Below are positions 1 to 5,154 of a stretch of 8,614 nt of DNA, piece after piece (position 1 is the stretch's first letter; each line of letters begins with the position of its first letter). Both the position numbers and the translations under genes were made by a program. Location: assembly GCA_000432275.1 (NCBI GenBank), contig HF995266.1, positions 1 through 8,614 on the forward strand. Reading direction: 5' to 3'. Under the pieces are notes generated by a model, which worked only from the letters and a program-made list of their open reading frames with translations, made no database searches and was not told the origin of the DNA. Source of the stretch: Proteobacteria bacterium CAG:495. Lineage in GTDB: Bacteria; Pseudomonadota; Alphaproteobacteria; RF32; CAG-239.

Positions 1-15
1 TATTCCGATAAAACC

Positions 16-44
16 AAACCCCGGACTTTATATCCGGGGTTTTT
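16..44. terminator. Bidirectional intrinsic terminator after the ymdB-like gene
   Basis: A 10-bp perfect stem (16-25 with 33-42) encloses a 7-nt loop. It is followed by a T run on the plus strand (40-44) and by a weaker T-rich stretch on the minus strand. It begins one base past the stop codon of the minus-strand phosphoesterase, so it can end that transcript and probably also a rightward gene lying outside the window. Confidence 0.8.
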
Positions 45-45
45 G

Positions 46-828
46 TTACATTCTGAAAGTTTCGATTTTTGTTGCCAAACCGGTTTTGTCGTCAGTTTCA
101 ATATAAGTGCCGTACAAACATCCCTCTCCGCGGCAGGGAATAAGTCTGTTTCCCGTATATCTGCGGGCGAGACGGGCCACCGGTTCCTCTTTTTCAAAGC
201 CGATGACGCCGCTGTAATCGCCGCACATTCCGGCATCGGTTTGATATGCCGTTCCTCCCGGCAAAATCATTGCGTCAGCCGTGGGAACGTGAGTATGAGA
301 GCCGATAACCGCCGAGACCTTTCCGTCAAGATAGTGTCCGAACGAAATTTTTTCTGCCGTGGCTTCGGCGTGAATGTCTACAAAAATAGCGTCAATATTG
401 CGGCCGAGCGTATAAGATTTCAAAAGCCGGTCCATTGCCTGTACCGGACAGTCGACGGCTTCCATAAACAACCGACCGACCACTTCGACAACCAGGATTT
501 TTTTGCCGTTTTCAAGTTCAATTTCGCGAGCGCCGCATCCCGGAAGATTGTCGGGATAATTTAACGGGCGTACGATTTTTTTGCACTCATCCAGAAAAGG
601 GATGATTTCACGCTGGTTCCAGACGTGATCGCCGGTAACGATAGCCGTCACTCCTTTTTCGAAGAAGTCGCGGCAAATTCCCGGTGTTACGCCAAACCCG
701 TGCGCCGCATTGTCGCTGTTGACGATGAGGGCGTCATAGCCGTACTTTTCTTTAATCTTGGCGATGTTGTTTAACAAGGCTTCCCGACCCGGCCGGGCAA
801 CGATGTCTCCGCAGTAAACTATTTTCAA
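46..828 (-). CDS. ymdB: YmdB-like metallophosphoesterase (TIGR00282 family)
   Basis: This is a 260-residue cytoplasmic calcineurin-like phosphoesterase. Characterised YmdB homologues hydrolyse 2',3'-cyclic nucleotides; the role in alphaproteobacteria is less clear. Visible metal-site motifs are GDIVARPGR (Asp8), NSDNAAHGFG (Asp39-Asn40), GDHVW (Asp67-His68), DIHAEAT (His153) and GSHTHVPTAD (His178, His180), followed by the family signature TDAGMCGDYSGVIG. The usual Glu of the second motif is Asp39, and the usual Asn of GNH is Asp67. Both are conservative but touch metal ligands. The start is TTG at 828-826: it gives the family-typical N-terminus directly before the first metal motif, and AAAGGGAC lies about 6 nt upstream. 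The gene lies just downstream of the 6S RNA terminator, and I see no good promoter of its own, so it may rely on read-through. The family assignment is secure; the substrate is not known. Confidence 0.93.
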   Translation of the reverse strand: MKIVYCGDIVARPGREALLNNIAKIKEKYGYDALIVNSDNAAHGFGVTPGICRDFFEKGVTAIVTGDHVWNQREIIPFLDECKKIVRPLNYPDNLPGCGAREIELENGKKILVVEVVGRLFMEAVDCPVQAMDRLLKSYTLGRNIDAIFVDIHAEATAEKISFGHYLDGKVSAVIGSHTHVPTADAMILPGGTAYQTDAGMCGDYSGVIGFEKEEPVARLARRYTGNRLIPCRGEGCLYGTYIETDDKTGLATKIETFRM

Positions 829-871
829 ACAAGTCCCTTTCCGTAAAAATTTTTCTTATCTGACAGATACT

Positions 872-904
872 AAAAAGCCCCGTTTGAGTCAACGGGGTTT
901 TTTT
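872..904 (-). terminator. Intrinsic terminator of 6S RNA
   Basis: CCCCGTT (878-884) pairs with AACGGGG (891-897) around a 6-nt loop. A-T pairs extend the stem outward, and a five-base T run lies on the minus-strand exit side (872-876). It directly follows the closing stem of 6S RNA. The plus-strand side also carries a T run, so it could work in both directions. Some leakage would explain expression of the downstream phosphoesterase. Confidence 0.85.
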
Positions 905-1067
905 AGGGAGGATGGCCGTTTAGCCGTATATTTTACATTCTTATCGAACCGCTTCTAACCAGGTGGGCATCGTATACTTAAGACCACGGTCCAAGCAGTG
1001 ACAATTCCCTATAAAATAATGTTGGCTCGGAAGATCTGCGGAAATACAAACTACGCAGCCTATCCTC
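905..1067 (-). ncRNA. ssrS: 6S RNA
   Basis: 6S RNA is an abundant open-promoter mimic that binds sigma70 RNA polymerase in stationary phase. The ends form a closing stem: 1067-1062 pairs with 908-913, A1061 is bulged, then 1060-1056 pairs with 914-918, including one G-U pair. The interior holds segments resembling other 6S RNAs: CCGAGCCAACAUU on the 5' side of the central bubble, then GGACCGUGGUCUU, then CCCACCUGGUU on the 3' side. Its position immediately after zapA on the same strand matches the conserved zapA-6S synteny. The length is about 160 nt, and an intrinsic terminator follows directly. The ends are inferred from pairing and may be off by several bases. The gene usually found next, for 5-formyltetrahydrofolate cyclo-ligase, is absent here. 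Confidence 0.85.
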
Positions 1068-1071
1068 TATG

Positions 1072-1077
1072 TCTATA
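1072..1077 (-). promoter_or_regulatory. Possible -10 box of the 6S RNA promoter
   Basis: On the minus strand TATAGA lies about 5-6 nt upstream of the inferred 6S 5' end, inside the perfect palindrome GTCTATAGAC (1071-1080). No good -35 hexamer sits at 16-18 nt. TTGCAT lies 22 nt upstream, which is too far. The RNA could instead be processed from the zapA transcript. Confidence 0.35.
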
Positions 1078-1079
1078 GA

Positions 1080-1421
1080 CTACATTAAATTTAATTGAGA
1101 TGCAACAGATTTTATTTGTTCGCTCAAGGTTTTTATTTTTTCGGCCAGAGACGCATCCAATTCAAGGAGTCGCGAGTTATCCACAGGGAGCTCTTTAGGC
1201 GGTTTAGACATATCCGATTTTCTTAGTTCGCTGAGTTCGTCCGCCAGCAGCAGCCCGACCATGGCGAGCAGCATATTTTCGTTTACCTGACCGGCGCCGG
1301 CGGTAATCATTTTGGCCTTTTCATCCAGCAGACGCGCCAGCTGGAGAATTCTGACTTCCTGTCCGTCTTCGCAGGCAACGGCATATTCCCGGGAATTAAT
1401 TGTTATCGTTACTTGTGCCAT
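1080..1421 (-). CDS. zapA: Cell division protein ZapA
   Basis: This 113-residue cytoplasmic protein binds FtsZ and cross-links protofilaments at the division site. The N-terminal globular part (about residues 3-60) has the family pattern: a beta hairpin VTITINSREYAVAC, then EDGQE, then helix LLDEKAKMI, and the hydrophobic LLAMVGLLLADEL. The C-terminal part (about 85-112) is a leucine-patterned coiled coil, as expected for ZapA dimers and tetramers. The length is normal for the family. The ATG overlaps the end of the upstream coiled-coil gene by 26 bp, and no clear Shine-Dalgarno sequence precedes it, so translational coupling is likely. The 6S RNA gene begins about 13 bp past the stop. Confidence 0.93.
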   Translation of the reverse strand: MAQVTITINSREYAVACEDGQEVRILQLARLLDEKAKMITAGAGQVNENMLLAMVGLLLADELSELRKSDMSKPPKELPVDNSRLLELDASLAEKIKTLSEQIKSVASQLNLM

Positions 1422-1665
1422 CGTTTTCTAATACTTTGTCTAACTTGTCGATGATGTTGTCTATGTTTTGCAAAATGTTTTCTGAAGAAGTTTTTAAAAT
1501 TTCCAAACGGTTTTCGCGGTCTTTCAGGAGGGCTTCTTCCTGTTTTTTCTGAGCCTTGATGTCATTTTTCTTTGCAGCCACCGCAGCGTTGAGATTGACC
1601 AAGGCTTCGCTAAGTTCTGCAAGCGCGTTATTGGTGTTGGCAAATTCAAAATTTTTTGCTTCCAT
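1396..1665 (-). CDS. DUF4164-type coiled-coil protein, ZauP-like partner of ZapA
   Basis: This 89-residue, mostly helical protein has no membrane segment or signal peptide. From about residue 12 to 82 it shows heptad-like spacing of Leu, Ile, Val and Ala with many Lys and Glu, typical of a coiled coil. The C-terminus is acidic and Asn-rich. In alphaproteobacteria a short coiled-coil protein of the DUF4164 type is commonly encoded just upstream of zapA. In Caulobacter the coiled-coil protein ZauP, encoded with zapA, works with ZapA to focus the Z ring. Position, size and the 26-bp overlap with zapA suggest the same job here, but that is inferred from context and not from a specific motif. A purine-rich stretch (AAAGAGAAA) precedes the ATG. 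Confidence 0.75.
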   Translation of the reverse strand: MEAKNFEFANTNNALAELSEALVNLNAAVAAKKNDIKAQKKQEEALLKDRENRLEILKTSSENILQNIDNIIDKLDKVLENDGTSNDNN

Positions 1666-1711
1666 GCAGATTTCTCTTTCTTAATTAGAAATATTCACTT
1701 ATATTCAAAGC

Positions 1712-1739
1712 ATAATAAACAACAATCAAAGTTTTACAA
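1712..1739 (-). promoter_or_regulatory. Possible sigma70 promoter for the zapA operon
   Basis: On the minus strand TTGTAA (1739-1734) and TATTAT (1717-1712) are separated by 16 bp, about 47 bp upstream of the coiled-coil gene's ATG. The whole divergent spacer (1666-1753) is very AT-rich, so chance matches are easy. For the rightward gene I see only an isolated -10-like CATAAT (1711-1716). Confidence 0.35.
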
Positions 1740-1753
1740 GCGAAAATAAAATT

Positions 1754-2269
1754 ATGCCAAAGTTTATCCTCAAAATTAATTCGGTTGACGATACTGTTTA
1801 TGTTGACGACGATATCGTTTGTTTTCTAGCGGATTCCTCGCTTCCTGAAGAATGGCTTTGCGGGTTTGAGCGCCGTGGTCGTCTGTTTTTGCTTTCTGGG
1901 GATAAGGCGCTTTCTTTGTGTAAAACGGTTGGTGCCGACGGTGTGGTTGCCGAGCTGAAAACCGATGCGCCCGTCAAGGCCCAGGTCGCAAAGATTCGCT
2001 CACAGCTCGGTGCCGGCAAAGTCTTGGGAACCGTAATTGTTCCCCGCCGCCACGAAGCTATGCTGGTCAGTGAGACCGAACCGGAATTTGTCGCTTTCAA
2101 GTTTCCGCAGGAGTCTGCCGCCCCGGCCGCGGAAGTCGTCAAATGGTACAATGATCTGTTTTTAATCCAGTCTGCGGTTGATTTGACGGACGGTTTGCAG
2201 GATATTGCCGCGTTTGACCCTGATTTTGTGATAATAAATTCGCGGGACTATAAAGATTTTGGTTGCTAA
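1754..2269 (+). CDS. Degenerate ThiE-like (thiamine phosphate synthase fold) protein
   Basis: This 171-residue cytoplasmic protein has the strand order and several sequence landmarks of the ThiE/TenI TIM barrel. Segment RRGRLFLLSGDKALSLCK (about residues 41-58) resembles the FLINDRVDLA region, followed by VGADGVVAEL for GADGVHLG. LGTVIVPRRHEAML (91-104) resembles the VGVSCHDRHEAM region, followed by EPEFVAFKF for ADYVAFGPF. WYNDLF (131-136) is then followed by DPDFVIINSRDY for GADFVAVSSAV. The protein is about 30-40 residues shorter than ThiE. The QLRxK, ND, GxS and GGIT elements that bind the substrate phosphates are missing or altered, so thiamine phosphate synthesis is unlikely. It probably is first in the efp operon (70-bp gap). 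No strong ribosome binding site precedes the ATG. I infer a retained non-catalytic or ligand-binding role; the fold assignment is moderately sure. Confidence 0.65.
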   Translation: MPKFILKINSVDDTVYVDDDIVCFLADSSLPEEWLCGFERRGRLFLLSGDKALSLCKTVGADGVVAELKTDAPVKAQVAKIRSQLGAGKVLGTVIVPRRHEAMLVSETEPEFVAFKFPQESAAPAAEVVKWYNDLFLIQSAVDLTDGLQDIAAFDPDFVIINSRDYKDFGC

Positions 2270-2339
2270 AAAGCAAAGTTTAGATTAATTTGCCTGTAAA
2301 ATATTTTGACGGTTAAATTAAGTTATAGGAGAAAAATAA

Positions 2340-2903
2340 ATGAAACAGCAAGCAGTAGCTATCAGACCGGGTTGGGTCATCGAATTCAAAGGCAAGCCCT
2401 GGACAGTTACCAAAGCCTCGCACATCAAACCGGGTAAAGGCGGCGCCTTTATGCAGGTCGAAATGAAGTCGGTCGAGGAAGGAACCAAAACCAACGAACG
2501 TTTCAGAAGTGAAGACACCATCGAAAAACTGATGGTGGAAGTTAAGGACGCGCAGTTCCTTTATGAAGATTCCACCGGCTTGACTTTTATGGAAAACGAA
2601 ACCTACGAACAGTTTGTTATGCCTGCCGACATCTTGGGCGACAGCCGTCCGTTCTTAACTGACGGTATGCTGGTTCATATCGATTTCATCGACAGCAAAC
2701 CGGTCAGCGTCGAATTGCCGCTGCAAGTTATTTGCGAAGTGGTCGAGACCGAGCCCGTTATCAAAGGTCAGACTGTTTCTTCGTCTTACAAACCGGCAAT
2801 CTTGGACAACGGCATCCGTACCACGGTTCCTCCGTTTGTCGGTACCGGCGATAAAATCGTCGTTTCCACCGCTGACGCCAGCTATGTTGAGAGAGCCAAA
2901 TAA
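2340..2903 (+). CDS. efp: Elongation factor P
   Basis: This 187-residue cytoplasmic translation factor binds between the P and E sites and relieves stalling at polyproline stretches. All three beta-barrel domains are present: the N-terminal KOW-like domain with the conserved tip loop PGKGGAF (Lys33 at the tip, where Lys34 of E. coli EF-P is modified), the middle OB domain, and the C-terminal OB domain ending in GDKIVVSTADASYVERAK. The length is normal. AGGAG (2327-2331) lies 8 nt before the ATG. A weak promoter candidate is TTGCCT (2290-2295) with TTAAAT (2313-2318). The stop overlaps the next gene's start as TAATG, so the two are translationally coupled. The proline-rich protein encoded two genes downstream is a plausible local client, though this is only inference. 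Confidence 0.98.
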   Translation: MKQQAVAIRPGWVIEFKGKPWTVTKASHIKPGKGGAFMQVEMKSVEEGTKTNERFRSEDTIEKLMVEVKDAQFLYEDSTGLTFMENETYEQFVMPADILGDSRPFLTDGMLVHIDFIDSKPVSVELPLQVICEVVETEPVIKGQTVSSSYKPAILDNGIRTTVPPFVGTGDKIVVSTADASYVERAK

Positions 2904-3670
2904 TGTCTTATATTTCACCCAGTCTTAATTTTTTGATTACGACAGTAAAAAAGGTCGGCACATCTCTGACCCGCGACTTTAACGAGATTGAGCAGCTTCA
3001 GTCATCCGTCAAAGGTCACCGGGAGTTTACGCAGGCGGCTTTTGAGCGTACGGCAAAAGGCTTGCGTGCGGAGCTTCAGAAAGGCAAGCCGACTTATGCC
3101 GTCGTAACCGACGGTCAGCCCCAGCCCAATGCGCCGCATTTTCTGGTCGCGCCGTTGGACGGTATGCTTAACTTTATCCACGGAATTCCCTATTTTGCAA
3201 TTTCCGTTGCGGTTGTCGAAAACGGTGTTGTAACTTCCGGGGTTATATACAATCCGGCAACGTCGGATTTGTACTTCGCAGAAAAGGGGCAGGGCGCATT
3301 TAAAGAAGGTTTCCGCAGTCATGAACGTTTGCGGGTGTCTTCTCGCAAAGACTTGCCGGAGGCCGTCATCGGCCTGACCTCCGTTGCCGACGGGATTCCC
3401 GCTTTTGAAAACGTCCGTCTGCACGGCGCGCTGAGTCTGGACTTGGCTTATGTTGCTTCCGGTCGTCTGGACGCGGTCGTCAGCCGGAACAATTCTGCGG
3501 CATCGGTAGCTGCCGGTATGCTTTTGGTGAAAGAAGGCGGCGGCTATGTTTATGAGATAAACCAAAAGGATATTCGCAGCGATGATTTGGCTTCAGTGCT
3601 TGCCAGCGGAAATTTAATCGCTGTCAATGCCAATCTCGGCAAAAAACTTTATGAGTCGTTGAATAAATAA
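2903..3670 (+). CDS. Inositol-monophosphatase-like protein, probably catalytically inactive
   Basis: This 255-residue cytoplasmic protein spans the whole IMPase/SuhB fold without frameshift. The core is obvious: PLDGMLNFIHGIPYFAIS (84-101), GVIYNPATSDLYFAEKGQGAF (split around 113-133), ALSLDLAYVASGRLDAVV (176-193) and AAGMLLVKEGGGYV. The metal site is not intact. The usual Asp-Pro-x-Asp-Gly-Thr motif reads Ala83-Pro-Leu-Asp86-Gly-Met88. The usual Glu-Glu-Ser-Gly loop reads Thr69-Asp70-Gly. The WD motif Asp is Ser201, and the Asp expected in the N-terminal DFVSxAD region is Phe47. Only Asp86 remains of the main ligands. IMPase needs two or three magnesium ions, so phosphatase activity is improbable. 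Start and operon position are clear: a 1-bp overlap with efp, then 21 bp to the OmpA-like gene. A binding or regulatory role is inferred; IMPase homologues such as SuhB do have non-catalytic roles with RNA polymerase. Confidence 0.85.
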   Translation: MSYISPSLNFLITTVKKVGTSLTRDFNEIEQLQSSVKGHREFTQAAFERTAKGLRAELQKGKPTYAVVTDGQPQPNAPHFLVAPLDGMLNFIHGIPYFAISVAVVENGVVTSGVIYNPATSDLYFAEKGQGAFKEGFRSHERLRVSSRKDLPEAVIGLTSVADGIPAFENVRLHGALSLDLAYVASGRLDAVVSRNNSAASVAAGMLLVKEGGGYVYEINQKDIRSDDLASVLASGNLIAVNANLGKKLYESLNK

Positions 3671-3691
3671 TTATCGTCATAGGGGGTAGAG

Positions 3692-4711
3692 ATGCGTAAA
3701 AATATTAAGGTTTGGACAATTTCGGCATTGGTTTCATTGTCAGTTTGTGCTTATGCCAACGCGCAGACGGAACCGGATGTGTATGTTGATTTGTCTGCAT
3801 TGGATGAACTCAGCGGCACCGGTTCTCCGGTAATCCATACCGAACCTCTCTTCCCCGTTGTAACGGCTCGTCAGGCTGCCGAAGAAAAAGCAAAACCAGC
3901 CAAAAAGGCAGTCAGAAAAAAAGCTAAACCTGCCGCGGCCAAACCTGTTGTAAAAAAGGAAAAAGCCAAACCTGAAGTAAAGGTGGAGGTTGTCGAAAAG
4001 GCTCCTGCCGAGCAGCCGAAATCCGAACCCGCCGCTTATGTTGTTCAGCCTGCTGCCCCGGCCCCGGTTGCAGAACCGGAAGTTAAGGCTCAGCCGGTAG
4101 CTGAGGTTGAGCCGGTTGTTCCTGCTGCTCCTGCTGCCAAAACTGAACCTGCCATTGTTCTGACCGAGGCTGAACCCGCCAAGCCGTCTGCCGAACCGCA
4201 GTCGGAAAATAAGGCTAAACCCGTTGATGACGAGGTTGTGGTGGTTGATGTAGAGCCGCTTGCCAATCCGGTTAAAGTCGTCGATGTAGAGCCGGTGTCT
4301 CCTGCAAAGGCTCAGCCGTCTGCCGAAGAAAAAACGACCGAACCTGCTGCAAAAACCGAGGCGTCCTCCGCGGACAACCAGCCTCAGGCGGCTGCTGAAG
4401 TTAAGAAACCGGCACCCGGACGCTTTGCTTTTGATGCGGAAGTCTCCGACCTCAATGACGCGCAAAAAGCGCAGCTAGACAATCTGGTCAACGGTTTTGA
4501 AAATCCCGCGGTAAACAAAATTGCCATTCTGGCGTTTAACCTTGATGACGGCGTCGATACTTTCAAAAAGAAACGCCTGAGCCTTAACCGCGCAATTGAA
4601 ATCCGCAGCTACCTTCTCCAGAAGGGGTACAAGAATTTCAGCATTAAGGTTATCAATGTCGATGCCGCTTCTGATAAGGTAAATACCGTAGAGGTCGAGG
4701 AACTCAAATAA
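3692..4711 (+). CDS. Secreted Ala/Pro/Lys/Glu-rich protein with C-terminal OmpA-like domain
   Basis: This 339-residue protein has a typical signal peptide: basic start RKNIK, hydrophobic core to about residue 20, and signal peptidase site AYANA-Q after residue 24. Residues about 55-242 form a low-complexity linker rich in Ala, Pro, Lys, Glu and Val with repeated short units such as AEPxVKAQP and VVDVEP (twice, about 184-201). Residues about 243-339 form an OmpA-like domain. Asp285 and Arg300, 15 residues apart with LSxxRA around the Arg, match the spacing of the Asp and Arg that bind diaminopimelate in OmpA-family domains. I infer a periplasmic protein whose linker spans to the peptidoglycan. 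No outer-membrane barrel or lipobox is present. AGGGGG lies 5 nt before the ATG. It is last in the efp operon, and no clear terminator follows. Confidence 0.82.
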   Translation: MRKNIKVWTISALVSLSVCAYANAQTEPDVYVDLSALDELSGTGSPVIHTEPLFPVVTARQAAEEKAKPAKKAVRKKAKPAAAKPVVKKEKAKPEVKVEVVEKAPAEQPKSEPAAYVVQPAAPAPVAEPEVKAQPVAEVEPVVPAAPAAKTEPAIVLTEAEPAKPSAEPQSENKAKPVDDEVVVVDVEPLANPVKVVDVEPVSPAKAQPSAEEKTTEPAAKTEASSADNQPQAAAEVKKPAPGRFAFDAEVSDLNDAQKAQLDNLVNGFENPAVNKIAILAFNLDDGVDTFKKKRLSLNRAIEIRSYLLQKGYKNFSIKVINVDAASDKVNTVEVEELK

Positions 4712-4736
4712 AAATTAAAAAAAGTTTAAATAATGC

Positions 4737-4765
4737 TTGCGTAATTGATTTGTGTAATGTATAAG
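4737..4765 (+). promoter_or_regulatory. Sigma70-type promoter for rpmE
   Basis: TTGCGT (4737-4742) and TATAAG (4760-4765) are separated by exactly 17 bp. The predicted transcript starts near 4771-4773, giving a leader of about 40 nt with the ribosome binding site CAGGAG (4797-4802). This would let L31 be expressed apart from the upstream operon. Confidence 0.65.
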
Positions 4766-4766
4766 A

Positions 4767-4781
4767 GCATAAAAATTATGC
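4767..4781 (+). promoter_or_regulatory. Perfect inverted repeat at the rpmE transcription start
   Basis: GCATAA (4767-4772), AAA, TTATGC (4776-4781) form a perfect 6-bp inverted repeat lying across the predicted transcription start. It could be an operator or a 5'-end hairpin. The AT-rich setting makes chance a serious alternative. Confidence 0.25.
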
Positions 4782-4811
4782 GTTAATTAAAAGTCTCAGG
4801 AGTTTTTTAAG

Positions 4812-5042
4812 ATGAAAAAAGGTATTCATCCCGACTATCATGAAATTACTTATGTAATGACTGACGGTTCAAAGTTTACGACCAGATCTACCATGGGTAA
4901 GGCTGGCGATGTTATCAATTTGGAAGTTGATCCGAAATCTCACCCGGTATGGACCGGTGTCCGTCGTTTGGTTGATACAGGCGGTCAGCTGTCTAAGTTT
5001 AAGAACAAATTTGGTGCATTCGGCATCAAGACCGGTGACTAG
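4812..5042 (+). CDS. rpmE: 50S ribosomal protein L31, cysteine-free type
   Basis: This 76-residue protein of the large ribosomal subunit has the alphaproteobacterial L31 pattern: MKKGIHPDYHEI, VMTDGSKFTTRSTMGKAGD, DPKSHPVWTG, then GGQLSKFKNKFG. It contains no cysteine, so it is the non-zinc form in sequence terms, although it is the normal L31 of this class rather than the alternative YkgM type. Length is as expected. CAGGAG lies 9 nt before the ATG. It has its own promoter and a strong terminator, so it is a single-gene unit. Confidence 0.97.
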   Translation: MKKGIHPDYHEITYVMTDGSKFTTRSTMGKAGDVINLEVDPKSHPVWTGVRRLVDTGGQLSKFKNKFGAFGIKTGD

Positions 5043-5099
5043 TAAGCCCGATTGGCTGCTGAATAAGCTCTGTTTAAGTTAAAGCTTATACTATTTGTT

Positions 5100-5135
5100 A
5101 ACCTGCGTTTGATAATATTGAACGCAGGTTTTTTT
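5100..5135 (+). terminator. Intrinsic terminator of rpmE
   Basis: AACCTGCGTT (5100-5109) pairs perfectly with AACGCAGGTT (5121-5130) around an 11-nt loop and is followed by a run of T to 5135. A smaller 7-bp stem (5063-5069 with 5083-5089) lies just upstream in the 3' untranslated region and may protect the mRNA. Confidence 0.92.
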
Positions 5136-5154
5136 ATTTATCTTTGAGATTCTG

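Noticed and set aside
43..564. Plus-strand open frame of 173 codons opposite the YmdB-like gene
   Set aside because: It starts inside the terminator region, lacks a ribosome binding site, and mirrors a well-supported gene.
2263..2276. TTGCT-AAAA-AGCAA hairpin at the end of the ThiE-like gene, as a terminator
   Set aside because: The stem is only 5 bp, no T run follows, and the next gene appears to be in the same operon.
3002..3565. Minus-strand open frame of 187 codons opposite the IMPase-like gene
   Set aside because: The plus-strand protein is a clear family member, and the antisense translation shows no recognisable motif.
3737..3750. Cys19 in the signal peptide of the OmpA-like protein as a lipobox
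   Set aside because: The residue before Cys is Val rather than Gly, Ala or Ser, and a good AxA signal peptidase I site follows at residue 24.
3740..4465. Long minus-strand open frame of 241 codons opposite the OmpA-like gene
   Set aside because: It is rich in Arg, Phe, Gly and Asn, the mirror of the Ala/Pro/Lys/Glu linker codons on the other strand. It has no domain and no ribosome binding site.
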